Origin: Vogesella urethralis
GTDB taxonomy: Bacteria > Pseudomonadota > Gammaproteobacteria > Burkholderiales > Chromobacteriaceae
Length of the DNA stretch: 64,000 nucleotides
Direction of reading: 5' to 3'
Assembly: GCF_007644045.2 (NCBI RefSeq)
Contig: NZ_VMDW02000075.1
Span: forward strand, 124,001 to 188,000
In this document: positions 11,509 through 19,069 of the stretch, piece by piece
How the letters are laid out: every line of letters begins with the position of its first letter
How positions within the stretch are numbered: position 1 is the stretch's first letter
Translations under genes and position numbers: made by a program
The notes under the pieces: model-generated
Database searches by the model: none
The model's input: the letters and a program-made list of their open reading frames with translations, nothing else
What the model was told of the DNA's origin: nothing

Positions 11509-12432
11509 ATGGACCGTATTGATCAATTACGCGTGTTCTTGCGTATCAAGGAAAGTGGCAGTTTTGCCCTGGCGGCAGACCAATTGGGTATGCCGCGTGC
11601 TACGGTGTCGCAAGCGCTGCGCCAGTTGGAAGAACGGCTTGGGGTGCGTCTGTTTCATCGCACCACGCGCCAGGTAAGCCTCACCGCCGATGGCGAGGCG
11701 TTGGCCGAGCGGGCCGCCGCGCTGGTGGTGGACATGGCCGAGCTGGAGCAGCAGTTTCGCCCGCAGGATGAACTGGTCTCCGGTCGCTTGCGGGTGGACG
11801 TGCCCAGCCGCATTGCCCGGCGCTTGCTGGCGCCGGCACTACCGGGTTTTCTGGCGCGCTACCCGCAGTTGCAGGTGGAGCTGGGCAGCAGTGACCGCAT
11901 GGTCGATCTGGTGCGCGAAGGCGTGGACTGCGCGCTGCGGGTGGGTGAGGTGCAGAACGATAGCCTGGTAGCGCGGCCGCTGGGCTATTTTGCGATGGTG
12001 AACTGCGCCAGCCCGGCCTACCTGGCCGAGCATGGCGTGCCGCACAGCGTGGCCGATCTGGCCGGGCAGGTGATGGTGGGTTATGTGTCGCGCAGCAGTG
12101 GCCGCCAGGCGCCGTGGTGCTGGCAGGAAGGGGATGTCGAACGCAGCATGCTGCTGTCGGTACGCGCCAGCGCCGATAACGCCGAGACCTATATCGCCTG
12201 CGCGCTGGCGGGGCTGGGGCTGATCCAGGTGCCGCGCTACGATGTGGCGCACCATCTGGCCAGCGGCGCCTTGCAGGAAGTGTTGCCGCAGGCGCGCCCG
12301 GCGCCGTTGCCGGTGCACCTGGTTTACCCGCACCGTCGTCAGTTGTCGCGCCGGGTGCAGCTGTTTCACGGCTGGGTGCAGTCGGTGCTACAGCAGCGTA
12401 CCGACGCGATGCGGCCACCGGCACAGCCGTAG
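11509..12432 (+). CDS. LysR-family transcriptional regulator
   Basis: A 307-residue regulator. The winged helix-turn-helix spans residues 1-60 (MDRIDQLRVFLRIKESGSFALAADQLGMPRATVSQALRQLE), and the type-2 periplasmic-binding-like effector domain covers about 90-295. It belongs by appearance to the large DsdC/PtxR-like subgroup often annotated near SDR genes. The frame also offers a TTG at 11485, but ATG 11509 matches the family start. It is divergent from the SDR operon, which is its probable target. It ends in a shared terminator and repeat element. Confidence 0.88.
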   Translation: MDRIDQLRVFLRIKESGSFALAADQLGMPRATVSQALRQLEERLGVRLFHRTTRQVSLTADGEALAERAAALVVDMAELEQQFRPQDELVSGRLRVDVPSRIARRLLAPALPGFLARYPQLQVELGSSDRMVDLVREGVDCALRVGEVQNDSLVARPLGYFAMVNCASPAYLAEHGVPHSVADLAGQVMVGYVSRSSGRQAPWCWQEGDVERSMLLSVRASADNAETYIACALAGLGLIQVPRYDVAHHLASGALQEVLPQARPAPLPVHLVYPHRRQLSRRVQLFHGWVQSVLQQRTDAMRPPAQP

Positions 12433-12447
12433 CGCTTGTTAACGCAG

Positions 12448-12522
12448 CAAGGCCCCGCTAATGGCGGGGCCTTGTGCTGTGCCATGCGGCCAGCCTTGGG
12501 GTGATACGCCAAGGTTGGCCGC
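12448..12522 (+). repeat. Composite repeat copy 2: terminator hairpin plus inverted GGTTGGCCGC pair
   Basis: Stem CAAGGCCCCGC (12448-12458) / GCGGGGCCTTG (12464-12474) is followed by TGCTGTGCCAT, then GCGGCCAGCCTTGG and CCAAGGTTGGCCGC (12509-12522). Over its length it matches the copy at 8810-8885 almost base for base, differing at a handful of positions and one short indel. It lies between the convergent LysR and binding-protein genes and could terminate the LysR transcript. Confidence 0.85.
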
Positions 12523-12538
12523 AGCGCGGCGGCCGGTG

Positions 12539-13666
12539 TTATTGCACCACCGACTTCACTTTCCAGTCGTTGCCTTCCACTTGCGAGATGGTGACCGGCG
12601 CGTTTTTCAGGTTGCCGGCGGCGTCAAAGCTGAAGTCGGCAGTCGCGCCTTTGTAAGCGGTCTTGGCAATCAGCGGCAGGAACTTGGCCGGCTCGGTGCT
12701 GTTGGCGCGTTTCATCGCGTCGGCCACGATCATCACCCCGTCGTAGAACTGCGGCCCCAGCAGTACCACATCCTGCTTGAAGCGCGCCTTGTAGCGGCTT
12801 TCAAAGTCCTTGCCCGCCGGGCGGCTACCCAGTTCGCCACCAGCCACGGCCGAGTAGTGGCCCACGGCATCCGCGCCGGCCAGCTGGATGAAGGTGGGCG
12901 TATTCAGCATGTCGCCGCCCATCAGCCTGGCGTTGATGCCCAGGCGCTTCATCTGGCGCGCCATCGGGGCGGCCTGGGCGTCGGCGCCGCCGTAGAAGAT
13001 CACGTCCGGGTTCTGCGCTTTCAGTGCCGTGAGGATGGCGGTGAAGTCGGTGGCCTTATCGTTGGTGTATTCACGCTTGAACGGTTTTTTGCCCATGCCG
13101 GCCAACGCTTTCACAAACTCGTCGGCAATGCCCTGGCCGTAGGCGGTGCGGTCGTCGATGACGGCAATGCGCTGCGCTTTCAGCTGCATCACTGCGTAGC
13201 GCCCCAGCGAGCCGCCGATCTGACTATCGCTGCCTACCAAGCGGAAGGTGGTTTTGTAGCCGCTAGTGGTGTAGGCCGGGTTGGTGGACACCGACAGCTG
13301 CGGGATGCCGGCGTCGGAATAAATGCGCGACGCGGGGATGGATACGCCGGAGTTGAAGTGGCCGATCACCGCCTTGACGCCAGCGTCTACCAGCCGCTGC
13401 GCCACCTGGGTGCCCACGCGCGGGTCGGCCTGGTCGTCTTCCGATACCAGCTCGAACTTCACCTTCTGGCCGGCCACGGTGATCGGCTTGGCATTGAGGT
13501 CGTCGATGGCCATGCGGGTGGCGTTTTCGTTGTCCTTGCCGTAATGCGCCTGCGGGCCGGACATCGGCGAGGCAAAGCCGATTTTCACCACGGTGTCGGC
13601 AAATGCCGGAGACGACATGGCCAGGACTGCGCCGGCTACCCATACCGCCAGTTGTTGCTGCTTCAT
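12539..13666 (-). CDS. ABC transporter substrate-binding protein (LivJ/HAAT type), probable hydroxyproline-cluster member
   Basis: A 375-residue periplasmic binding protein. A signal peptide (MKQQQLAVWVAGAVLAMSSPAFA) is followed by the branched-chain amino-acid binding-protein pattern: VKIGFASPMSGPQAHYGKDNENATRMAIDDLNA, then VIGHFNSGVSIPASRIY and TAYGQGIADEFVKAL. GGAG lies just upstream of the ATG. No permease or ATPase genes accompany it, so it either feeds a transporter encoded elsewhere or is an orphan. A TTGCATACAA sequence upstream resembles the operators of the neighbouring hydroxyproline genes, so I infer co-regulation and possible binding of hydroxyproline. Binding of another amino acid cannot be excluded. 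Confidence 0.85.
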   Translation of the reverse strand: MKQQQLAVWVAGAVLAMSSPAFADTVVKIGFASPMSGPQAHYGKDNENATRMAIDDLNAKPITVAGQKVKFELVSEDDQADPRVGTQVAQRLVDAGVKAVIGHFNSGVSIPASRIYSDAGIPQLSVSTNPAYTTSGYKTTFRLVGSDSQIGGSLGRYAVMQLKAQRIAVIDDRTAYGQGIADEFVKALAGMGKKPFKREYTNDKATDFTAILTALKAQNPDVIFYGGADAQAAPMARQMKRLGINARLMGGDMLNTPTFIQLAGADAVGHYSAVAGGELGSRPAGKDFESRYKARFKQDVVLLGPQFYDGVMIVADAMKRANSTEPAKFLPLIAKTAYKGATADFSFDAAGNLKNAPVTISQVEGNDWKVKSVVQ

Positions 13667-13695
13667 GTGTTTACTCCATTTCTCGTTGCAAGGTC

Positions 13696-13707
13696 CAGGT
13701 TGGCCGC
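13696..13707 (+). repeat. Intergenic single copy of the GGTTGGCCGC motif
   Basis: Exact decamer at 13698-13707, preceded by CA and followed by AG. It lies about 30 bases before the binding-protein start, in its 5-prime leader on the opposite strand. Confidence 0.65.
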
Positions 13708-13877
13708 AGCGCGGCCCTGTTGCCCGGCGGCTGCCGGGCGGGTGTTGCCGGTAAGACGGCGGTGGCATTGCACGGGGTGTGCCTGCTGGCCGGCTAGCCG
13801 GTGTTTTTTTAAAAAATCATTTCAGAACAATGGTTTGTGGTTGTGTGTTGGCGCCGGGTCGATTCTGGCCTTGCACC

Positions 13878-13900
13878 AATTGCATACAAACGATTGTCAA
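13878..13900 (-). promoter_or_regulatory. Candidate operator and -35 element upstream of the binding-protein gene
   Basis: AATTGCATACAAA (13878-13890) contains TTGCATACAA, which differs at one base from the TTGTATACAA palindrome core in the hydroxyproline control region. A consensus TTGACA on the minus strand occupies 13895-13900, directly beside it. No convincing -10 hexamer was found, so only the operator and -35 are claimed. Confidence 0.45.
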
Positions 13901-13925
13901 TGATCGATCATCTCGGTGCGCGTGC

Positions 13926-15179
13926 TCAGAAACGGTTCAGCCGGTACGGCGCCATGTCGATGCCGCAGGGTTGGCCGCCAATCTGCGCGGCCAGTAGGGC
14001 GCCGGTGGTGGCCGCCAGCGTCAGGCCCAGGTGGCCGTGGCCGGTGGCAAAGTACAGCCCGGCCACGTCCGGCGCCGGGCCGATCACCGGCACGGTGTCG
14101 GGTAGCGACGGCCGGTTGCCCATCCATACGCTCATGTCTTCGTGGCTGAAGTCGCCGACGATGCGCCGCGCCTTGTCCAGCAGGATGTGGGCGCGGCGCC
14201 AGTCCGGCGCGGCGTCGCGGTGGGCTAGCTCTACGGTGCCGGCCAAGCGCAGGCCGCCATTGGCCATCGGCAGGATCACAAAGCTTTCGCTGGCGCACTG
14301 GATAAAGTGCTGCAGGGCCACGCCGGCCTTGGGCAGCGTGACGTGGTAGCCGCGCTCGCTTTCCAGTGGCAGTCGGTAACGGCCCTGGCGGGCGAAGCGG
14401 TCGCTCCACACGCCACAGGCAATCACCACCGCATCGCCGTGCAGCGTGCCGTGGTGTGCGGTGTCCACGCCCTGGCATTGCCCGCCGCCATGCCGTACTT
14501 GCAGCACCTCGTCTTGCACAAAGCGGCCGCCGTCACGCATGAAGGCATCAAACAGGCCGCGGCTGAAGGTGTACGGGTCGTCCACGTGCGACCACGCCGG
14601 CACGTGCACCGCGTATTGCCATTCGTCTGCGATGCCGGGCGACGCGGCCAACAGCGCGGCGCGGTCCAGGGCTTGCCACGCTACGCCGTGCGCGGCTTTG
14701 GCTTGCCAGGCGGGCAGGGCGGCGTGGAACTCGGCCTCGCTGCGGTACAGCGTCAGGTTGCCGTGGCGGCGCCACAGGTGTTGCAGGCCGGCGTGTTCGA
14801 TCAGTGGCGCGTAGTCGTCGTTGACGCGGTTCAGCAGCGCCGCCAGTGCGCGGGTGAGTTCGGCCACGCGCTGCGGGCGGCTGGCGGCGACAAAGCGCGC
14901 CAGCCACGGTGCCAGCGTGGGCAGGTAGCGCCAGCGCACCGCCAGCGGCCCCAGCGGGTCCAGCATCCAACCGGGCACCTTGCGTAGCACGCCAGGCTCG
15001 GCCAGCGGGATGACGTCGCTCACTGCAAGTGCACCAGCGTTGCCGTAGCTGGTTTCGCGCGCTGGTTCGCCACGGTCCAGCAGCGTGACGCGGTGGCCGG
15101 CCCGCTGCAGTTGCAGCGCGGTGGCAATGCCGACAATGCCGGCACCAGCCACGAGGATGTGTTGGGCGGGCTTGCTCAT
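13926..15179 (-). CDS. FAD-dependent D-amino-acid (D-hydroxyproline) dehydrogenase
   Basis: A 417-residue DAO-family flavoprotein. The dinucleotide-binding motif HILVAGAGIVGIATALQLQRAGHRVTLLD lies at residues 7-35, and the C-terminal FAD segment is PVIGPAPDVAGLYFATGHGHLGLTLA. It resembles DadA, and its place directly downstream of a 4-hydroxyproline epimerase (three bases separate stop and start regions) points to cis-4-hydroxy-D-proline as substrate. The product would be 1-pyrroline-4-hydroxy-2-carboxylate, handled by the deaminase encoded divergently. Function is inferred from context; D-proline or D-alanine oxidation would look the same at this level. Confidence 0.85.
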   Translation of the reverse strand: MSKPAQHILVAGAGIVGIATALQLQRAGHRVTLLDRGEPARETSYGNAGALAVSDVIPLAEPGVLRKVPGWMLDPLGPLAVRWRYLPTLAPWLARFVAASRPQRVAELTRALAALLNRVNDDYAPLIEHAGLQHLWRRHGNLTLYRSEAEFHAALPAWQAKAAHGVAWQALDRAALLAASPGIADEWQYAVHVPAWSHVDDPYTFSRGLFDAFMRDGGRFVQDEVLQVRHGGGQCQGVDTAHHGTLHGDAVVIACGVWSDRFARQGRYRLPLESERGYHVTLPKAGVALQHFIQCASESFVILPMANGGLRLAGTVELAHRDAAPDWRRAHILLDKARRIVGDFSHEDMSVWMGNRPSLPDTVPVIGPAPDVAGLYFATGHGHLGLTLAATTGALLAAQIGGQPCGIDMAPYRLNRF

Positions 15180-15181
15180 GT

Positions 15182-16183
15182 TCAGCCCACCACAAAGCCG
15201 TGTACGTACGGGTCGGCATCGTCCAGCAGGATGCGGTTGTAGCCGGTGGTGATGGCCCAGCCGGCAATGCCGGGGATGATGGCCGGGATGCCGGCTACCT
15301 CGGTGACGGCCTCGATGGTGCCGGTGAACTGGCTGCCGATCAGGCTTTCGTGTACCAGCACGTCGCCCGGCTGCATCAGGCCGCGGCCAAAGCGCTGCGC
15401 CAGCCGCGCCGAGGTGCCGGTGCCGCACGGCGAGCGGTCCAGCGCGGCGGCACCGTACAGCACCGCGTTGGCCGCGTGCGAGCCGGGCTGCTTCGGGGCG
15501 CCGGTCCACTGCACGTGGCGCACGCCGCGAATAGTGGGGTCCAGCGGGTGCACGATGTCGTAGTGGGCGTTGATGTAGTCGCGCAGTTCGTTGCCCATCG
15601 CCACCAGCTGGCCGGGGGTGTAATCGGCCATGTCGCGGTAGTTTTGCTGCGCTTCCACGATGGGGTAGAAGTTGCCGCCGTAGGCGATATCCACCTGCAG
15701 CCGGCCCAGCGCGGCGATTTCCACCTCAACATCGCGCAGCAGCAGGAAGGACGGCACGTTGGTCAGCTTCACCGATTGCACCTTGCGGCCAACCTGGGTG
15801 TATTCGGCCACCACCTTGCCGGCGGGGGTGTCCAGATTCAGCACGCCCGGCGTACGCGGCGTCACCAGCTGGTGTTCGATGGCCATGGTGACCACGCCGA
15901 TGGTGCCGTGGCCGCACATCGGCAGGCAGCCGCTGGTTTCGATGTACAGCACGGCCACGTCGCAGTCGCCGCGGGTGGGCGGGTACAGGAAGGCGCCGGA
16001 CATCTGGGCGTGGCCGCGTGGCTCGAACATCAGCCCGGTGCGCATCCAGTCGAAGCGGGCCAGGAAGTCCTGCCGCCGCTCGGCCTGGGTGTTGCCTGCC
16101 AGTGCCGGCGCGCCCTTGGTCACCAGCCGTACCGGGTTGCCACAGGTGTGGCCATCTATGCATTCAAACTCCGTCACTGCCAT
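15182..16183 (-). CDS. 4-hydroxyproline 2-epimerase (proline racemase family)
   Basis: A 333-residue proline-racemase-fold enzyme that interconverts trans-4-hydroxy-L-proline and cis-4-hydroxy-D-proline. Both catalytic positions are cysteines: GCLPMCGHGTIG in the first half and DRSPCGTGTSARLA in the second. This is the pattern of hydroxyproline epimerase and proline racemase, not of the Ser/Thr dehydratase branch. EFECIDGHTCGNPVRLV at the N-terminus is typical. Two in-frame ATGs exist; I chose 16183 because AGGAG is seven bases before it but only one base from the ATG at 16189. It is transcribed with the D-hydroxyproline dehydrogenase. Confidence 0.92.
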   Translation of the reverse strand: MAVTEFECIDGHTCGNPVRLVTKGAPALAGNTQAERRQDFLARFDWMRTGLMFEPRGHAQMSGAFLYPPTRGDCDVAVLYIETSGCLPMCGHGTIGVVTMAIEHQLVTPRTPGVLNLDTPAGKVVAEYTQVGRKVQSVKLTNVPSFLLLRDVEVEIAALGRLQVDIAYGGNFYPIVEAQQNYRDMADYTPGQLVAMGNELRDYINAHYDIVHPLDPTIRGVRHVQWTGAPKQPGSHAANAVLYGAAALDRSPCGTGTSARLAQRFGRGLMQPGDVLVHESLIGSQFTGTIEAVTEVAGIPAIIPGIAGWAITTGYNRILLDDADPYVHGFVVG

Positions 16184-16229
16184 TGCCATGCTCCTTTGCT
16201 TGCGGTGGCTTCACTGTATGCAGTGGCAG

Positions 16230-16243
16230 TTTTGAATACAATA
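16230..16243. promoter_or_regulatory. Candidate GntR operator O1, overlapping the epimerase -10
   Basis: TTTTGAATACAATA differs at three positions from the perfect palindrome at 16397-16410. It covers the -10 element of the minus-strand promoter, so binding there would block the epimerase/dehydrogenase transcript. Confidence 0.55.
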
Positions 16244-16263
16244 TTGACGGTAATATTTGTCAA
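16235..16263 (-). promoter_or_regulatory. Sigma-70-type promoter for epimerase and dehydrogenase
   Basis: On the minus strand there is a consensus -35 TTGACA (16263-16258), a 17-base spacer, and TGTATT (16240-16235) as -10. It reads toward the epimerase start 50 bases away. Confidence 0.6.
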
Positions 16264-16300
16264 AATGCCACAGCGCTTATGCTGAGCTTTGTTAAGCGAT

Positions 16301-16314
16301 TTCTGTATAAAATA
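16301..16314. promoter_or_regulatory. Candidate GntR operator O2
   Basis: TTCTGTATAAAATA matches 11 of 14 positions of TTTTGTATACAAAA. It lies between O1 and O3 and is weaker by eye than either. Confidence 0.35.
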
Positions 16315-16396
16315 GTAATAAAAACAATGTATTGCTGTGTTGTTGTAAAAAATCCCTGTTGCGGTGCGGTAGCGTCGCCTCTGTGAATAAACGCTA

Positions 16397-16410
16397 TTTT
16401 GTATACAAAA
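16397..16410. promoter_or_regulatory. Perfect 14-bp palindromic operator O3
   Basis: TTTTGTATACAAAA is a perfect palindrome 87 bases before the deaminase start. Its GTATAC core is typical of sites bound by FCD-family GntR regulators, one of which is encoded at 19070. Confidence 0.65.
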
Positions 16411-16497
16411 ACGCTTGTTTTTTGGATGCAAAACTCCCTAGCATGAAATGGACCCGCAGCCACTGCGCTGCACCCACACCCTGCAAGGAGCACCCTG

Positions 16498-17400
16498 ATG
16501 GCACACCTCTGGACTGGCGTTTTTCCCGCCGTTACCACCAAATTCCACGCCGACGAAAGCCTGGACCTGGCTGCCACTACCAGCCATATCCAGTGGCAGC
16601 TGGATTGCGGCGCCGACGGCATCATCGTCTGCGGCTCGCTGGGCGAAGCGTCCACCCTCACCGCTGACGAAAAGATCAGCATCCTGAAAGCCGCCAAGGA
16701 AGTGGCCGGCAACAAGCCGGTACTGCTGACCGTGGCCGAAGACAGCACCCGCGCTGCTGCCGCGCTGGCGCAGGCCGCGCACGCCGCCGGTGCCGACGGC
16801 ATCATGCTGCTGCCGGCCATGCGCTACGTGTCCGACGAACGCGAAACGCTGAACCACTACCAGCGCGTGGCCGACGCCAGCCCGCTGCCGATCATGATCT
16901 ACAACAACCCGGTGGCTTACGGCGTCAACATCACCCCCGAGATGTACGCGCAGATGGCGGCCGAACCGAAGTTCGTAGCGATCAAGGAATCCAGCGGCGA
17001 CATCCGCACGCTGACCAATGTGATCAACGCGGTGGGCGACCGCTTTGCCATCTTCAGCGGCGTGGACGACCTGGCGCTGGAAAGCCTGCTGATGGGTGCC
17101 GACGGCTGGGTGGCCGGCCTGGTGGTGGCGTTCCCGAAAGAAACGGTGGCCATCTACCGGCTAGCGCGCGCCGGCCGCGTGGCAGAAGCCCGCGCCATCT
17201 ACCGCTGGTTCGCGCCGCTGCTGCACCTGGACGTGTCGATGAAGCTGGTACAAAACCTGAAGCTGGCCGAGGCCATGGTGGGGGTGGGCAGCGAGCACGT
17301 GCGCGCGCCGCGTCTGCCGCTGGCTGGTGCCGAGCGTGAGCGGGTGCAGGCCATCATCGCTGCCGGCATTGCCAGCCGCCCGGCGCTGCCGGCCCTGTAA
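16498..17400 (+). CDS. DapA-family 1-pyrroline-4-hydroxy-2-carboxylate deaminase
   Basis: A 300-residue class I aldolase-fold protein of the dihydrodipicolinate synthase family. GIIVCGSLGEASTLT is the phosphate/carboxylate loop, Tyr135 (MIYNNPVAYG) the relay tyrosine, and Lys163 (FVAIKESSGD) the Schiff-base lysine. In the hydroxyproline pathway such a protein deaminates pyrroline-4-hydroxy-2-carboxylate to 2-oxoglutarate semialdehyde. The flanking epimerase, D-amino-acid dehydrogenase and semialdehyde dehydrogenase make that assignment much likelier than lysine biosynthesis. AAGGAG precedes ATG 16498. The next gene, 80 bases downstream, completes the route. Confidence 0.88.
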   Translation: MAHLWTGVFPAVTTKFHADESLDLAATTSHIQWQLDCGADGIIVCGSLGEASTLTADEKISILKAAKEVAGNKPVLLTVAEDSTRAAAALAQAAHAAGADGIMLLPAMRYVSDERETLNHYQRVADASPLPIMIYNNPVAYGVNITPEMYAQMAAEPKFVAIKESSGDIRTLTNVINAVGDRFAIFSGVDDLALESLLMGADGWVAGLVVAFPKETVAIYRLARAGRVAEARAIYRWFAPLLHLDVSMKLVQNLKLAEAMVGVGSEHVRAPRLPLAGAERERVQAIIAAGIASRPALPAL

Positions 17401-17405
17401 CCCCG

Positions 17406-17438
17406 TGCGGCCAACCTTATGGGCGCAGGTTGGCCGCA
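17406..17438. repeat. Inverted pair of the GGTTGGCCGC motif after the deaminase gene
   Basis: TGCGGCCAACCT (17406-17417) and AGGTTGGCCGCA (17427-17438) form a 12-bp perfect stem over a nine-base loop, six bases after the stop codon. No T run follows. Confidence 0.8.
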
Positions 17439-17480
17439 ACGCTATGCCAAGGGCGCGCTGTCGCCCCGAGGAACCAAGCC

Positions 17481-18908
17481 ATGTTTTGCAACCTGATCGA
17501 CGGGCAATGGCGCGGCAGCGGCCACGCCATCGTCAACCGTAACCCTTCCGACCTGCACGACGTGGTGGGCGAGTTTGCCACGGCCAGTGCCGACGATATG
17601 CGCGACGCGGTAGCCGCAGCGCGGGCGGCGCTGCCGGGCTGGCGTGCCACCACGGTGCAGCAGCGTGCCGACATCCTGGACGCGGCCGGTAGCGAAATCC
17701 TGGCGCGCAAGCAGGAGCTGGGCACGCTGCTGGCGCGCGAAGAGGGCAAGACCCTGGCCGAGGCGGTGGGCGAGGTGGCCCGCGCCGGGCAGATCTTCAA
17801 GTTTTTTGCCGGCGAGGCGCTGCGTGGTCACGGCGAGTGGCTGGATTCGGTGCGCCCCGGCGTGGAAGTTACCGTCAGCCGCGAGCCGGTGGGTGTGGTG
17901 GGGCTGATTACGCCGTGGAATTTCCCCATTGCTATCCCCGCCTGGAAAGCCGCGCCTGCGCTGGCCTTCGGCAATGCCGTGGTGCTGAAGCCGGCCGAGC
18001 TGGTGCCGGCCAGTAGCTGGGCGTTGGCGGATATTTTGCAGCGCGCCGGCCTGCCGGACGGCGTGTTCAACCTGGTGATGGGCAGCGGCCGCGTGCTGGG
18101 CCCGGCCATGCTGGATGCTGGCATCGACGCGCTGAGCTTTACCGGTTCGCAAGCCACCGGCCAGGCGCTGGCCGCTGCCTGCGCCGCACGCGGCATCAAG
18201 CTGCAGCTGGAAATGGGCGGCAAGAACCCGCTGCTGGTGGCCGACGACGCCAGGCTGGAGCAAGCGGTGGAGTGCGCGATCAACGGCGCATTCTATTCCA
18301 CCGGCCAGCGCTGTACTGCCAGCAGCCGGCTGATCGTCTGCGCCGGTATTTACGAGGCTTTCGTGGCGCGGTTGGCCGAGCGTACAGCGGCCTTGCGGGT
18401 GGGCAATGCGCTGGCGCCGGATACGCAAATCGGCCCGGTGGCCAGCGAGGCGCAACTGGCGGCCAACCTGCGCTATGTGGCGCAGGGGCAGGCCGAAGGC
18501 GCTAGCTTGCTGTGCGGCGGCGATGCCTTGCAGCTGGCCACGCCCGGCTACTACCAGCAGCCGGCGCTGTTTGCCGACTGCACGCCGCAGATGGCCATCA
18601 GCCGCGAAGAAATCTTCGGCCCGGTGGCGGCGGTATTGCGCGCCGACAGCTACGAGCACGCGTTGGCGCTGGCCAACGACACGCCGTACGGCCTGGCTGC
18701 TGGTATCTGCACCCAGTCGCTGGCGTTGGCCACCCATTTCCGCCGCCATGCCGAGGCCGGCATGGTAATGGTGAACCTGCCCACCGCCGGCGTGGATTAC
18801 CACGTGCCGTTTGGCGGCCGCAAAGGCTCCAGCCTGGGGCCGCGCGAGCAGGGGCGCCACGCGGTGGAGTTTTACACCACGGTGAAAACCGCTTATCTCG
18901 GCCTGTAG
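17481..18908 (+). CDS. 2-oxoglutarate semialdehyde dehydrogenase (aldehyde dehydrogenase family)
   Basis: A 475-residue NAD(P)-dependent aldehyde dehydrogenase. The coenzyme-binding segment GLITPWNFPIAIPAWKAAPALA is near 141, Lys170 is in VVLKPAE, the general-base Glu244 in LEMGGKNPLLV, and the catalytic Cys278 in STGQRCTASSR. The FGGRKGSSLGPREQG segment near the C-terminus is shared with ketoglutarate semialdehyde dehydrogenases. In this cluster it would oxidise 2-oxoglutarate semialdehyde to 2-oxoglutarate, feeding the TCA cycle. Start ATG 17481 follows CGAGGAAC. Unlike the aldehyde dehydrogenase at 9172, this copy is intact. Confidence 0.88.
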   Translation: MFCNLIDGQWRGSGHAIVNRNPSDLHDVVGEFATASADDMRDAVAAARAALPGWRATTVQQRADILDAAGSEILARKQELGTLLAREEGKTLAEAVGEVARAGQIFKFFAGEALRGHGEWLDSVRPGVEVTVSREPVGVVGLITPWNFPIAIPAWKAAPALAFGNAVVLKPAELVPASSWALADILQRAGLPDGVFNLVMGSGRVLGPAMLDAGIDALSFTGSQATGQALAAACAARGIKLQLEMGGKNPLLVADDARLEQAVECAINGAFYSTGQRCTASSRLIVCAGIYEAFVARLAERTAALRVGNALAPDTQIGPVASEAQLAANLRYVAQGQAEGASLLCGGDALQLATPGYYQQPALFADCTPQMAISREEIFGPVAAVLRADSYEHALALANDTPYGLAAGICTQSLALATHFRRHAEAGMVMVNLPTAGVDYHVPFGGRKGSSLGPREQGRHAVEFYTTVKTAYLGL

Positions 18909-18911
18909 GGT

Positions 18912-18932
18912 CGTTTCGCACCCCGCGAAACG
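18912..18932 (+). other. Hairpin after the semialdehyde dehydrogenase gene
   Basis: CGTTTCGC (18912-18919) pairs perfectly with GCGAAACG (18925-18932) over a five-base loop, directly after the stop. No T run; the true terminator follows at 19002. Confidence 0.5.
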
Positions 18933-19001
18933 CCCCTGGCTGGCGGTGCTGCCCCCGCGGCACCGCCGGCAGCAGGGTTTGCTCTGCCTTGTGCAGCCTG
19001 T

Positions 19002-19027
19002 CGCCCCCGCATGGGGGCGTTTTTTTT
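19002..19027 (+). terminator. Rho-independent terminator of the hydroxyproline plus-strand genes
   Basis: CGCCCCC / GGGGGCG stem with a GCAT loop followed by eight T. It separates the catabolic genes from the regulator gene, which starts 43 bases later. Confidence 0.92.
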
Positions 19028-19069
19028 GCCGCTGTGTTAGGGTTGGCCATCTTCAACGGGTAATGCTTC

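Larger units (their letters stand above)
16190..16497. promoter_or_regulatory. Divergent control region of the hydroxyproline genes
   Basis: These 308 bases without a gene are markedly AT-rich compared with the flanks. They hold a minus-strand promoter and three sequences related to TTTTGTATACAAAA (listed separately), spaced across the region. No plus-strand promoter could be assigned with confidence for the deaminase gene. Confidence 0.75.

Noticed and set aside
12461-13903. 480-residue plus-strand frame opposite the binding-protein gene
   Set aside because: It is the antisense shadow of a clear LivJ-like gene and overlaps a repeat element and the control region.
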